Shown piece by piece: positions 7,812 through 16,595 of a DNA stretch of 43,480 bases. A program made the translations under genes and the position numbers. The DNA comes from a virus. How positions within the stretch are numbered: position 1 is the stretch's first letter; each line of letters begins with the position of its first letter. Location of the stretch: the IMG/VR virus record IMGVR_UViG_3300034175_000205, positions 1 to 43,480 of that record, one strand, 5' to 3'. The notes below the pieces were generated by a model that was not told where the DNA came from, did not search any database, and saw only the letters and a list, made by a program, of their open reading frames with translations.

Positions 7812-9332
7812 TTAGGGGGCTTGTTCGAGCGCGTTCAGGCGCTCTTCGAGCGTCTTGATCTGGGCAGGGGTGTAGGTGGTCGTGCCGTCGGTGACGCTGC
7901 CGGCGGAACCAGCGCTGGCCACGGTGTCCGCGATCGGATCGGCCGGCACGAGGTCGCCCACCTCTCCGACCGCCGCGTACATGCCCGTCGTGAACTCGAA
8001 CATCTCGGCATTGTGCTCCTCAAGCTGGAGCGCGACCGAGAAGTCTTGGCTCAACCCCCACCCGACGGTCTGGAACACGTAGTTCGACAGGCCGTACCGC
8101 GCGGTCGCCAGCTGCACGGTGTCGAGCGTCGAGATGGCGATGCCCATGATATTCATCGGCCAGCTGACCCGGCGTTCGGCCTGGGCTTTGCGCAGGTAGA
8201 TTTCGAGGATGCGCTGCCCCCGATAGATCGAGGTGACATGCGGCAGATCGTAGGAGGTCTGGCGGATGTCGGTCGCATCGAGCGATCGTGTCGGTACGTC
8301 ACTGGGTTGGTATAGCGTCGGTTCGATATAGGTGCCGGTCACCTCGTTCGACATCTGGTCGCCAGCCAGAAGGGCGGGAACCGTGATGGGCCCGGCCAGA
8401 TCGTCCTCCTTGAGGGTCGCGGATGGCGGGACATAATAGCCGGGCCGCAACAGCATCTTCCCGCCGCTATAGGTGAACGCGCCCGCGCAGCAGGTGACGA
8501 ATGTGTCGCGCACCTCGCTCGGCGCGGCGCCGGTCTGGATGTAGCTGTCGAACTCGTACCGCCGCTCCTGACCGGCTGGCGTGTCGACCATTTCGTCGCA
8601 GACGTTCGCCTGGGCCGCGACCCAATCGTCGTCGATCTCGTCGGGATAGGCGCCGAACCCGCCCTCTTCGCGAGCAAGGGCAAGCCAGTCATAGAACACC
8701 AGGGCGGCGTTGCGCGTGTAACCCCGCGTGTCGGTGCGCGGATCGAGGATATCGTCCTTGCCCTCCACCTCCGCCGTGATGTTCGGCATCCCCGCTTGCA
8801 CCACCTCGTCGGACATCTGGAACTTGGCATAGATCAGCGCGGTGCCCTGCCCGCGGTGGCTGGCGGTCCACTTGCCCTGCGTCTCCGCGACGAAGGTCGG
8901 GTGGGCCACCTGATCGTCGGTGCCCCGGCTGAACCAAAGCCAGCCCTTGTTCGCATACCGCCCGCTGGTCACCTTCCCAGCGCCGTCCACGGTGACTTCC
9001 TCTTCCCCCAGCCACCAGCGCGTGACGCCTTTGCATCGGTGCCCCGCGACGGCGATCACGAAGTAGCGGAACTCCTTGCCGAGCGGATGGAAGAAGATCA
9101 GCAGGCCACCGGCCCGTCGTTTCCCGTAGATGATGAAGCTGTTCGAGACCGCCTGACGGAACACCCCCGGCGTGCCGCCCTTCGTGGTCGGAGCCGACGC
9201 GCCGAGCGACCTGGCGACCTCCGAGAGCGTGTTCATGATCGCGGCCGAGGGCCCGCCGGTGAACCCGGTGACGAAGTTGCTCAGGCCGCGAAGGGCGCCT
9301 TGCGTGCCGTCCGTGATGAAGCCGGTCACCAC
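7812..9332 (-). CDS. Tail tip / host-specificity protein (phage tail protein)
   Basis: This protein of about 506 residues resembles the central hub of siphophage tail tips (lambda J-like). It has IIYGKRRAGGLLIFF (about 71-86), the region FRYFVIAVAGHRCKGV, and a C-terminal EIYLRKAQAERRVSWPMNIMGI segment seen in J-type hubs, then a short coiled coil (IKTLEERLNALEQ). The first canonical start is GTG 9332. However, a perfect AGGAGG (9380-9385) lies five bases upstream of an in-frame ATC at 9374, which would add 14 residues (IGKVVSAVWRSTYG) of plausible sequence. No canonical start exists between them, so the true start is uncertain. Confidence 0.85.
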   Translation of the reverse strand: MVTGFITDGTQGALRGLSNFVTGFTGGPSAAIMNTLSEVARSLGASAPTTKGGTPGVFRQAVSNSFIIYGKRRAGGLLIFFHPLGKEFRYFVIAVAGHRCKGVTRWWLGEEEVTVDGAGKVTSGRYANKGWLWFSRGTDDQVAHPTFVAETQGKWTASHRGQGTALIYAKFQMSDEVVQAGMPNITAEVEGKDDILDPRTDTRGYTRNAALVFYDWLALAREEGGFGAYPDEIDDDWVAAQANVCDEMVDTPAGQERRYEFDSYIQTGAAPSEVRDTFVTCCAGAFTYSGGKMLLRPGYYVPPSATLKEDDLAGPITVPALLAGDQMSNEVTGTYIEPTLYQPSDVPTRSLDATDIRQTSYDLPHVTSIYRGQRILEIYLRKAQAERRVSWPMNIMGIAISTLDTVQLATARYGLSNYVFQTVGWGLSQDFSVALQLEEHNAEMFEFTTGMYAAVGEVGDLVPADPIADTVASAGSAGSVTDGTTTYTPAQIKTLEERLNALEQAP

Positions 9333-9383
9333 CCCGTAGGTCGACCGCCAGACGGCTGAAACAACCTTGCCGATGACAGCCTC

Positions 9384-9719
9384 CTATCTGCCGTTCAGCC
9401 GCCAAGCGGCATCGACATATTTCATGCGCACCATGACGCCGCCGAAGAACTCCGCGCGGTCACCCCGGCAGATGCCGATCGCCCAGCCCCGCCGCACGAT
9501 GTCGCCGCGACCAGCCAGGCGGTACGGGATGGGTTCGCCGTGAACCGCGCCGATCACACCCGACATGTCACGCACGCCGAGCCTGCGCATCATCGCCACC
9601 CAATCCCGCGTCGATCGGGGCGAGCGGCCCACCACGTCGCAAATGTCGCGACCCGTCGAACTCAGCACATGCTGCCGCCAGAGATCGCCGCAATGGTGAT
9701 CCCATCCGGGGTCGTTCAC
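9384..9719 (-). CDS. DUF6950-like tail assembly protein (111 aa)
   Basis: GTG at 9719 overlaps the stop of the upstream gene (GTGA), so this start is chosen over longer options. The sequence has the Cys-Gly near the N-terminus (HHCGDLWRQHVLSSTGRD), a DWVAMMRRLGV helix and GRGDIVRRG, which fit the DUF6950 family found just before the tail hub in alphaproteobacterial phages and gene transfer agents. That location is usually held by an NlpC/P60 or related tail peptidase, but the catalytic triad is not convincing here. Confidence 0.65.
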   Translation of the reverse strand: MNDPGWDHHCGDLWRQHVLSSTGRDICDVVGRSPRSTRDWVAMMRRLGVRDMSGVIGAVHGEPIPYRLAGRGDIVRRGWAIGICRGDRAEFFGGVMVRMKYVDAAWRLNGR

Positions 9720-10291
9720 AGCACCGCGTCTTGCTTGGCCTTTGCCCAGAGGATGTTCGCTTCGACCATGCGGCTGACATACTGGAACGCGAGATCGCCG
9801 GGGTGGCGGCGCTGCTGCCACCAGTCCGTGAAGCGCTTGATCGCCGGGCGGCGCTGGTCGCGCATCCGGCTTTCGCCTCCCGCGCTGACCGTGATCGTGT
9901 CACCGGCGTCGAGTATCTCGTACGTGTCGAGCCGGCCTTTCCAGATGTTCTTGAACCCGACCACCTCCTGATAGGAGGGATCGAGCGCGCCGACGTACAG
10001 CTCGTACAGGCACCCCCGCACCGCCTGGTCGGCGATGTCGTCGCGAAACTCGGAAGGGATCTGAAACAAGGTCGCGGTCACCCCGACCGATGAACCGTCC
10101 GTGCCTTCCCCGATCGTGTCGATCGAGCCGATGCCGCCGATGGCCGTCCACTCGTTCCCGTCATAGGTGAGCGAGGTATTGCCGGTGACCGCGAACACCG
10201 GATCGGGCAGATCGATGTGCAGCCCGAGGAACGGGCGAAGCTCCGGCTTCTCGATCTCGCTCTGGAGCGCGGGGTCAAGGTTACGCGGCAC
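9716..10291 (-). CDS. Minor tail protein, DUF2163-like (191 aa)
   Basis: GTG 10291 (VPRNLDPAL) overlaps the end of the upstream gene by 11 bases and is the best start. The protein has the strand-rich pattern of tail tip adaptor proteins (VFAVTGNTSLTYDGNEWTAIGG, then WKGRLDTYEILDAGDTITVSAGGES), ending with the helical DWWQQRRHPGDLAFQYVSRM. The wording SGGES-R-x(R/D)-Q-R-x-P is typical of distal tail proteins preceding DUF6950. I place it at the tail tip, binding between tube and hub. Confidence 0.65.
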   Translation of the reverse strand: MPRNLDPALQSEIEKPELRPFLGLHIDLPDPVFAVTGNTSLTYDGNEWTAIGGIGSIDTIGEGTDGSSVGVTATLFQIPSEFRDDIADQAVRGCLYELYVGALDPSYQEVVGFKNIWKGRLDTYEILDAGDTITVSAGGESRMRDQRRPAIKRFTDWWQQRRHPGDLAFQYVSRMVEANILWAKAKQDAVL

Positions 10292-10961
10292 CGAGCTTCT
10301 CCACGAAATCCAGCGCATATTCGGACAGCGATCCGACTTCCGTTTCGTTCTGCCCCGCGTCCTCGTTCATCAGCTCGAACCGACCCGTCACCGGCCAGGT
10401 CAGCACCGTGTTTGCCGGGATGTCGGCCGAGAGTGGGGGATTGAACCCGACGAGCGCCGCGCCGGTGGCATCGGCCAGGATCGTGCCCGCGCCCGCAAAG
10501 GCGCCGCCGGCCGCGAGCGTGGCCGCCATGCTGACGAGGTGCGGGCGCCCGTCGCCGCCGATATAGTCGCCGATGCCCAGCGCCCGCCCGCCGGGCGCGA
10601 ACCCCGTGACGATCATGCTGGTCGCGCCCTTCGGCGCCCCGGCGCTGCGGAGCGCCGTGGCGCGGTCGACCGGCCCGACCGGCTTGGGGCGGCGCCAGTC
10701 GTGAAAGACGGCGATGTTCAACCCGCCGTGGAGATCGGCGATCAAGGAGTCGAGCCGGGCGCCATATCCCCCCTGCTCCCCGCGCCTGACCTCCCCGCCA
10801 TACCCGCCTCGGAACGTCAGCCGCGCGAGCCAGCGCGGCGCCGACAGGCCGTAGGTCTTCCGGGTGCGCGTGACCGGGCTTTCCTGCCCCCCGACATGGG
10901 GCTGGAGGTGGAAGGCGACCCGGTAGGGAACGAGATCGTCGGGCCATGCGATGTCAGCCAC
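10281..10961 (-). CDS. Minor tail protein (226 aa)
   Basis: GTG 10961 (VADIAWPDDLVPYRVAFHLQPH) overlaps the tape measure stop by eight bases. The longer upstream frame lies inside the tape measure gene and is not credible. The motif RVAFHLQPHVGGQESP followed by LARLTFRGGYGGE is a pattern of distal-tail-like proteins that cap the tail tube after the tape measure. Catalytic motifs are absent. Its position directly downstream of the tape measure supports a lambda M/L-type or Dit-like role. Confidence 0.65.
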   Translation of the reverse strand: MADIAWPDDLVPYRVAFHLQPHVGGQESPVTRTRKTYGLSAPRWLARLTFRGGYGGEVRRGEQGGYGARLDSLIADLHGGLNIAVFHDWRRPKPVGPVDRATALRSAGAPKGATSMIVTGFAPGGRALGIGDYIGGDGRPHLVSMAATLAAGGAFAGAGTILADATGAALVGFNPPLSADIPANTVLTWPVTGRFELMNEDAGQNETEVGSLSEYALDFVEKLGAA

Positions 10962-13900
10962 GGCGGCGGTCCGCCTCCCTGATAGCCCGCACGGCCGATT
11001 GCCGGGCTGCGTCCGCCACGCGGTACACCTCGGAGCGGGTCGCGAGGTCCACGGCGCCGCTGAACTGGATTGTCTGATGGACGGTGGTGCTGCCGCCAGC
11101 TCCGTTGTCGTTGCCTGGCCGCCGGATGTCGACCATCTCACCCTTTGTGGCACGGAATGCGACCACGTTACGATCAACTCCCGACATTCCGCCGACCTTG
11201 AACGAACCGCCCGTCGCAAAACCGGGCAAGCTGAACGCCGCTGCGGATTGTTCCGCCGACGAAGGGCGAGACGACTCGCCCCCGAGCACCGACCCGATGG
11301 CTTTGCCGATCGTATCCAGCGCCCCGCTGCTAGACCCGCTCCGAAGGTCGGAGAACAGGCCAGCGATCAGGTCGGCAAGGCTGTTCAGCGCCTCCTCCAT
11401 TCCCTTGGCGACACGGTCGCGCCACCAGTTCTTGAACCAGCCCTTCAGGTCACCGTCGAGCGCGGCGCGCACGCCCTCCTTGAACGTGTCGCGGAACACG
11501 CCGGTCTGGCGGGCCTTATCCTCCTCGCTCCATTCGGTCTCCGCCTGCTTGCGCGCGGCGCCCGCGCTCATGGCTTTGTCCGCGTTCCGCAGGTCCTCAA
11601 TCCGCCGCGCGATATCCTCCTCACGCTTGAGGGCCCGGATGCCTTCTTCGCTATCGCCCCGAAGCTCCGCCATGCGAATGGCGCGAGAGCGCGCGTCTCG
11701 CTCGAACCATTCGCGACGAATCTGCGCACGGGCCTCATCAATCTCCAGCTGCTGCCGCGCCGAGCGCAACTCCGCTTCCGCAGTGGAAAGTCCATCAGCA
11801 CGGAACCGAGCAATTCGCTCCTTTATTTCATGCTCACGCTCAAGCGCCTCGACGAGTCCGTGCTCGTTCCTCATGCGCGCGACATCAAGCTGGTGCCCCA
11901 GTTCTTGGCGGGCCATCTCCTGACCTTGTGCGTCCAACCGCGCGGCTGCGATCTCCTTCATATCCCGCTGAGCCGCCGCGCGCGCTTGGTCGAGGGTCAG
12001 GCCGGTGCGCTGATACGCCTCAATCTGGCGCGACATGTCCAGGCGGTCCTGGATCAGGCGCACGGCTGCGTGGTCGCCGCGCAGTCGGGCGGCTTCGAGC
12101 GCGATCTGCTCGCGCAGCTGCTCGCGGTTCTGCCCGTCATATTCGGTATTGCGGCCCTTCTTCTCGCGAACCTTCTTCGCCGCCTTGGGCTGCTCGAAAC
12201 TGACGTTGCGCGTTCCGGCCGGCGTTGGCGGAGCAACGACTGGCTTGGGAGCGGCCGGCGCTTCGGAACTGTCACCAGCCGCACTCGCGCCCAGGCCCAG
12301 TCGCTCCTTCAGCGCAGCATATTTGTCGCCGATCCACTTCGCGGCGTTGCCGATCCAGGTCATCAGCCCGCCGAACTTGTCGACCAGCCAGCCCTTCACG
12401 CCCTCGTAGACCGACTTCGCCGCGGAAACGACGCCGGGGAATGCTTCACCGACCGCCGATACCGCGCCCTGAACGATGCCGACGAACAGCGCGCCGATGC
12501 TCGCAAACCCATCGACCAGGAACGCCTTCGCGGCCTCGTACATCGCCTGGATTGCGATCGTCGCCTCCGGGAAGATGGCCGTCACGATGTTGACGATCGT
12601 CTGACAGGCCGCGTCTACCGCTGCCGCGGCGGCGCTCCAGGCGCTCGCGAAATCGCCGGTCAGCAGCGCGGCGACCGCGGTCACGACCTGCTGCACGACC
12701 GCGATCACGCCCGATACCGCCTCTATCGCGACAGCCATCACGGTGACCAGCTCCTGCCCGACCGCCTCGATCACGACCGCTGCGAACGTGTTGAGCACGT
12801 CGAGCACGACGCCGATCAGCGCGCCGAGCTTTGAAAGCGCGCCGCCTATCGGTCCATTAACTACGGAGGTAAACAGCGCGCCGAGCTGGTTCAGCAGGTC
12901 CCCGAGGCGCCCGCCGAGCGTCTGCTCCGCGATCGTCGACACCGCCTGCAGGCCGGCCGCGATCCCGTCCTTCAGCGAGATCACGGCGGCAATAGCCCAG
13001 GTGATTGGCCCACCCAGCCCCAGCAGCAGCCGCCCGATCGCGGCCAGGCCACGGAACAGGCCGAACCGCAGCACGAGCGCGCTGATCTCGCTGGCGAGCG
13101 CGGAAATCGGCGAGATGATGAGCGCGGCGATGCGGCCGAGAGTGCCGAAGCCCCGGACCACATGGCCGATGATCAGACCGGCCACGGAGCCGAGCACGAG
13201 CGCGAGCGGCCCGAGCGCGGCTGCTACGGCCCCGAACACCACGCCCACCTTCAGCACGGCCGGGCTCGCGCCCGCTATGCTCTCCAGCACGCCCGCGAAC
13301 GCGGCCTTAACGCGGGTCATCAGCTCGAGCAGCCCGGCCTCGCCGATCGCGATGCGGACACTCTCCCAGGCGTTGGCGATCCGCGTCGTCGCGGCAGCCT
13401 CGCCCTCCAGGCGCTTCGCGATTTTGGCCCCGACATCACCGCCCGCGATCTCGCGCTGGAGCTTCTCGATGCCTTCGCGACCCTGGTTCATCAGGCCGAT
13501 TGCGGTGCGCGCCGCGTCGGCGCCGAAAATCGTTTTCAGGGCGTCTGACTTCGACTTGTCGTTCAGGTTGCCGAGCGCCTTGCGCAGCATGTCCGCCTGC
13601 TCGACCAAAGGCTTCATCCGCTTCGTTCGAACATCGAAGAACTCTAACCCGAGCTGGTTCATCGCGAACTCAGCGTCCTTGGACACCGGCACTAAACTCT
13701 GAATATACGTCTTGAAGCTGGTTCCCGCGTCGCTGCCGCTGCTGAACTGGGTGCTCGTCGCTGAAATCGCAGTCGCAAAGTCGGCGAAGGAGATGCCCGC
13801 CTCTTTCGCAATGCCGCCGCCCTGCGCGACGGCCTGCTGGAAGTCAATGAAGCCGAACTTCGAAGAGTCCAGCGCTCCGACCACATTCTGGACGATAACT

Positions 13901-14436
13901 GGCAGGTCGGCCGCTGTCTTTTTGAACTGCCCCATAACGTCGGTAACGAGCGAAGTAGCTGGCGCAAGCTGAACTGCGCCCGCCGCCGCCAAGTCTAGCG
14001 ACGCCTTCAGCGCGCCACCCAAGATGTCTGCGGTCGACACGCCCGCTAGGCCGAGCGCCTCTATTCCATCGGCCGTTTCGGTAGCCCCTTTGCCGACCTT
14101 GGGGCCAAGCTCCCGAGCAGCCAACGCCAGCTCTTTCAGCTCCTTGCCGGTGACGCCTTTCAGCGCGGCCTCGACGTTCTTCATCGACTTCTCGAAACCG
14201 CTCGCGGTCTTCGCCGAAGTCGCGGCGAGCGCGGCCAGCGGCGCGCTCAGGCCAACGGTGAGCCCCGTTCCGACGGCGCGCGCCCGTCGGGCAACCTCGT
14301 CCATCGTGCGCGCGACCAGCTCCAGCGCGCCGCGCAGACCCGTCAGATCACCGCGCGCGCGGCCGATCGCGGGGGACCAGTCGCTGGTGTCGAGTACCAG
14401 GACGCCCCGAAGGGCGCCGATCACTGCGTCGCTCAT
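10954..14436 (-). CDS. Phage tail tape measure protein (TIGR01760 type)
   Basis: This 1160-residue protein sets tail length. It starts at ATG 14436, which has a GGAGA five bases upstream; the ATG 18 bases earlier has no such site. The N-terminal 100 residues are followed by the conserved PhageMin_Tail block (about 60-310: SGFEKSMKNVEAALKG, LKELALAARELG, GAVQLAPATSLVTDVMGQF, GISFADFATAISATSTQFSSG). Several long hydrophobic segments (about 390-480) and an Ala-rich helical region follow. Residues about 760-990 are strongly charged coiled coil. The C-terminus (TVHQTIQFSGAVDLATRSEVYRVADAARQ) is typical of the family. A hairpin lies just upstream. Confidence 0.93.
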   Translation of the reverse strand: MSDAVIGALRGVLVLDTSDWSPAIGRARGDLTGLRGALELVARTMDEVARRARAVGTGLTVGLSAPLAALAATSAKTASGFEKSMKNVEAALKGVTGKELKELALAARELGPKVGKGATETADGIEALGLAGVSTADILGGALKASLDLAAAGAVQLAPATSLVTDVMGQFKKTAADLPVIVQNVVGALDSSKFGFIDFQQAVAQGGGIAKEAGISFADFATAISATSTQFSSGSDAGTSFKTYIQSLVPVSKDAEFAMNQLGLEFFDVRTKRMKPLVEQADMLRKALGNLNDKSKSDALKTIFGADAARTAIGLMNQGREGIEKLQREIAGGDVGAKIAKRLEGEAAATTRIANAWESVRIAIGEAGLLELMTRVKAAFAGVLESIAGASPAVLKVGVVFGAVAAALGPLALVLGSVAGLIIGHVVRGFGTLGRIAALIISPISALASEISALVLRFGLFRGLAAIGRLLLGLGGPITWAIAAVISLKDGIAAGLQAVSTIAEQTLGGRLGDLLNQLGALFTSVVNGPIGGALSKLGALIGVVLDVLNTFAAVVIEAVGQELVTVMAVAIEAVSGVIAVVQQVVTAVAALLTGDFASAWSAAAAAVDAACQTIVNIVTAIFPEATIAIQAMYEAAKAFLVDGFASIGALFVGIVQGAVSAVGEAFPGVVSAAKSVYEGVKGWLVDKFGGLMTWIGNAAKWIGDKYAALKERLGLGASAAGDSSEAPAAPKPVVAPPTPAGTRNVSFEQPKAAKKVREKKGRNTEYDGQNREQLREQIALEAARLRGDHAAVRLIQDRLDMSRQIEAYQRTGLTLDQARAAAQRDMKEIAAARLDAQGQEMARQELGHQLDVARMRNEHGLVEALEREHEIKERIARFRADGLSTAEAELRSARQQLEIDEARAQIRREWFERDARSRAIRMAELRGDSEEGIRALKREEDIARRIEDLRNADKAMSAGAARKQAETEWSEEDKARQTGVFRDTFKEGVRAALDGDLKGWFKNWWRDRVAKGMEEALNSLADLIAGLFSDLRSGSSSGALDTIGKAIGSVLGGESSRPSSAEQSAAAFSLPGFATGGSFKVGGMSGVDRNVVAFRATKGEMVDIRRPGNDNGAGGSTTVHQTIQFSGAVDLATRSEVYRVADAARQSAVRAIREADRRRG

Positions 14437-14453
14437 CTTGCTCTCCCATGACA

Positions 14454-14480
14454 AAGGGCGGCCCGAACCGGACCGCCCTT
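14454..14480 (-). terminator. Hairpin upstream of tape measure, possible cassette terminator
   Basis: AAGGGCGGCCC (14454-14464) pairs with GGACCGCCCTT (14470-14480) around a five-base loop, with one mismatch. Read leftward it is followed by only a short T-rich stretch (TTTGT), so it would be a weak intrinsic terminator. It lies between the foreign cassette and the tape measure start, where a moron terminator would be expected. Confidence 0.4.
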
Positions 14481-14502
14481 CCGAGCAGTATTCTTGAGGC
14501 TG

Positions 14503-14684
14503 CTAGGAGCCGGAGTAAACGACCGGCAGGCCGTAGCTGAGCGCCTCGACCATCGCGGCGGCGTAGCTGCGATGGTCGCTGCTGATGACGCTGGCGTCGC
14601 CTGCATTAGAAGGCCTTGCCGTACCGCATCCGCTCCTACGTGGTGGTCCGGGTAGTCAGCGGCTTCTTTGCTTGAGCGCCGATC
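14503..14684 (-). other. Spacer with a start-less open frame
   Basis: The stretch between the tape measure and the nuclease-like gene has no complete gene. Leftward, an open frame ends at a TAG at 14503-14505 and encodes SNAGDASVISSDHRSY followed by AAAMVEALSYGLPVVYSGS, but no ATG, GTG or TTG precedes it before a stop at 14656. It looks like the C-terminal remnant of a gene cut when the cassette was acquired, or it is chance. Confidence 0.3.
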
Positions 14685-15305
14685 CTAGGCACGCCCCTCA
14701 AGCGACTGGCGCCAGTCACCAGCGGGTACGAACTCCATATCCGGGTCTAGTTCGACTGCCAGTGTCGCGGCGATAGCGAAGCCGCGTTTAGCGCCGTAAA
14801 ACTCCATGTACCGCCTGAGTTGGCTCTTCGCCGCTTTATCAAACTTTCCGAGCTTAACCTCAACCGGACACTCAGAACCGTCCGCGAGCTTCACTAGGAT
14901 GTCGCAAAGACCCTTACCGCCCTTTGATCGAACAGGAACACTGATACCGTCAATGAACGCAGAGAGATTCGCCCTTATATGCTTTTGCAAGTCCAGCTCG
15001 CGGGGGGCAGATCGTGATCTCCCGTCGATAATGTGGACATATGCGGTCACCCATAAGTCCGAGTAGGCTTCGGACCACAGGCCACTTCGCATAACCTCAT
15101 CCCGCGCTTTTTCTATCTGATCAAGCGCACGATTATAATCCCGATCTTTACACGCGCCATTTATCGCCCGAGCGCATTTCAGAGAGAACCAGCCGAACAT
15201 TTCGACGAGAAGATGATTGATCTCTGAGCCGCCATCAGCAGGGGGCTGGTCAAATCTCATCCCAGCCGGGGTTAATTCCGGCACGATATAAAGCTTTTCG
15301 TTCAC
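14685..15305 (-). CDS. PD-(D/E)XK nuclease-like protein in cassette (206 aa)
   Basis: The C-terminal half contains GLCDILVKLADG (Asp135), PVEVKLGK (Glu149, Lys151) and SQLRRYMEFYG (Gln162), which fit the D-Xn-ExK core and following helix of PD-(D/E)XK nucleases. The N-terminal half is helical with a Trp/Phe-rich region (VEMFGWFSLKCARAINGA). GTG 15305 is preferred because GAGG lies seven bases upstream; GTG 15362 overlaps the upstream stop (GTGA) but lacks a ribosome site. GC is near 50-57% locally, lower than the tail genes. It is not a standard tail gene and breaks the usual chaperone/tape-measure pairing. A defence or superinfection-exclusion role is possible; VSR-like or Holliday-resolvase-like activity is also open. 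Confidence 0.65.
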   Translation of the reverse strand: MNEKLYIVPELTPAGMRFDQPPADGGSEINHLLVEMFGWFSLKCARAINGACKDRDYNRALDQIEKARDEVMRSGLWSEAYSDLWVTAYVHIIDGRSRSAPRELDLQKHIRANLSAFIDGISVPVRSKGGKGLCDILVKLADGSECPVEVKLGKFDKAAKSQLRRYMEFYGAKRGFAIAATLAVELDPDMEFVPAGDWRQSLEGRA

Positions 15306-15358
15306 CGGACCAACCTCAGCACCCCGTGCCCCTCCCGTGATTCCGGTTAACGCCGCCG

Positions 15359-15736
15359 TCACACCATGAACCGTGCGATATCGCGCAGCAGCGCCATGAT
15401 CTCATCGCCCGCGAGCTCCATGCCCAACTCGTCCTGATCGACCAGGAAGCGGATCTGCGACTGCGCCTCCGCCAACGTCCGGGCTGGCGTGTTCGTGATC
15501 CGCCGCTGCATCGCGGCCATCTGCGCGTACACCCGCTGCGTCGCATCGTCGCCGTCGGCCTGATCGCACTGGTGGAAGAGGCTCCGATACTCGGCTCGCC
15601 ATCCGTCGTGACGATTGCCGCCGATCGGGGCGGATGCGTGACCCTGAGCCGCTGCGGGAATGCTGATCGCGAGCGGCGCGGCGATGAACGCACCTAGCAG
15701 CGCGCGGCGGGAGGGGGTCGAGGCGGTGGAAGCCAT
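15359..15736 (-). CDS. Secreted protein with twin-arginine-like signal (125 aa)
   Basis: The N-terminus SRRALLGAFIAAPLAISIPAAAQ has a paired arginine, a moderately hydrophobic core and an AxA cleavage site (about residue 30), so export by Tat or Sec is expected. The mature part of about 95 residues is polar and helical, with one cysteine and no known motif. It has its own candidate promoter (15805-15833) and overlaps the nuclease-like gene downstream. An envelope-acting moron, for example a receptor or entry blocker, is plausible but unproved. Confidence 0.65.
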   Translation of the reverse strand: MASTASTPSRRALLGAFIAAPLAISIPAAAQGHASAPIGGNRHDGWRAEYRSLFHQCDQADGDDATQRVYAQMAAMQRRITNTPARTLAEAQSQIRFLVDQDELGMELAGDEIMALLRDIARFMV

Positions 15737-15798
15737 GGCGCGGTCCTTTCGCGTGGTGGTCAGGAGCGGCGGGGCGTTCGTAGCGGCCCGCCGCTCTG

Positions 15799-15853
15799 TT
15801 GTGCTTATTGTGCTACTTGTGCTTGTCTGTCAAGCGACTTGTGTCTGTTGTGC
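15799..15853. repeat. TTGTGC repeat array, candidate operator
   Basis: TTGTGC occurs at 15799, 15808 and 15817, exactly nine bases apart. A second pair, TTGTGT at 15839 and TTGTGC at 15848, is again nine bases apart. The first three copies cover the -10 region and spacer of the leftward promoter. Direct repeats with such spacing next to a ribbon-helix-helix gene suggest an autoregulatory operator. Confidence 0.6.
15805..15833 (-). promoter_or_regulatory. Leftward cassette promoter
   Basis: Perfect -35 TTGACA (minus strand, 15833-15828), 17-base spacer and CAATAA (15810-15805). It would start transcription near 15798, about 60 bases before the secreted-protein gene. The TTGTGC repeats lie within it, so it is probably repressed by the adjacent ribbon-helix-helix protein. 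Confidence 0.6.
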
Positions 15854-15873
15854 CTTTAGCATAAGCAGCGCTC

Positions 15874-16026
15874 ATGACCGACCTTAGAGACCAGCGTATC
15901 CCCATTATGATGACCTCTCGCGAGGTCGCTGCGATCGACGCTTGGAGAGCATCTCAGCCGGGCGTTCCCTCCCGCGCCGAAGCAATCCGCCGCCTTGTAG
16001 ATAAGGGGCTAACCCCCAGCAGGTAA
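15874..16026 (+). CDS. Ribbon-helix-helix regulator (50 aa)
   Basis: This 50-residue protein has the clear Arc/CopG pattern: a short strand (RIPIMMT), helix A (SREVAAIDAWRAS), a turn (QPGVPS) and helix B (RAEAIRRLVDKGL). RHH proteins bind DNA as dimers through the strand and usually repress their own region. It is the only rightward gene within the late region and is divergent from the secreted-protein gene, with the TTGTGC array and promoter between them. I infer that it silences the cassette in the lysogen or, conversely, during late expression. It ends five bases before the convergent membrane-protein gene. Confidence 0.75.
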   Translation: MTDLRDQRIPIMMTSREVAAIDAWRASQPGVPSRAEAIRRLVDKGLTPSR

Positions 16027-16031
16027 CTTGA

Positions 16032-16595
16032 TCAATCTCGGGACAATTGTTCGCGACCGCGCGCACCAGCACAGGCTGATATCGCAATCTCGCCCGCCTC
16101 CGGCTCCATATCCTCAGGGTAGCGCACTTCGCCATTCTGATAGATAAACAGCTTTCGGCCAGTATACCCGCCGAAGCCGTTTTTTGCGTTCACCTCTCCG
16201 CAGACCGTGCCAGTCGAAACGTCGTATAGATGCTTGCCGAACTCCGCGCTGTTCGGGTCTCGAAGTAGGTCCTTCACAGCCTTCTCGGCCCGAACTTCTA
16301 AGACGAATGAACGATCAAATTGAGATTGTCTGTCCTCATCTGCTGACCGTATGGCGGGCTTAGCCTGCTTATTATCGACAGGCTCGATTTGTTTCGCCGT
16401 GTCAGGCATCGAACTCTTTCGCGGCGAGGCCGCAAACACTGAGAACAGCACCATCCAGCCCAGCCCAAGCACTCTGGCCTTTGTCGAGTGGCCTTTGCGA
16501 AGGGTAAACCAAGCGAAAATGACCGGCAGGAAGATTATTCCAAAGCCCAGCGGCAAGCTGACTTTACGCCTCCTTGGCGTCGCTAACCCATTCAT
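16032..16595 (-). CDS. Membrane protein with periplasmic CGxVNxKN domain (187 aa)
   Basis: Two hydrophobic segments (about residues 14-32, LPLGFGIIFLPVIFAWFTL, and 42-58) form an N-terminal hairpin, reminiscent of small superinfection-immunity membrane proteins. The C-terminal domain has AVKDLLRDPNSAEFGK, VCGEVNAKNGFGGYTG and KLFIYQNG, a pattern recurrent in small envelope proteins of proteobacteria and phages whose function is not established. Local GC is near 50%. It lies between the chaperone gene and the RHH gene and is not a normal tail gene. A role in blocking entry of other phages is a reasonable hypothesis. Confidence 0.6.
   Translation of the reverse strand: MNGLATPRRRKVSLPLGFGIIFLPVIFAWFTLRKGHSTKARVLGLGWMVLFSVFAASPRKSSMPDTAKQIEPVDNKQAKPAIRSADEDRQSQFDRSFVLEVRAEKAVKDLLRDPNSAEFGKHLYDVSTGTVCGEVNAKNGFGGYTGRKLFIYQNGEVRYPEDMEPEAGEIAISACAGARGREQLSRD

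Noticed and set aside
10951-12834. 627-residue rightward frame opposite the tape measure
   Set aside because: Antisense shadow; no ribosome site or domain.
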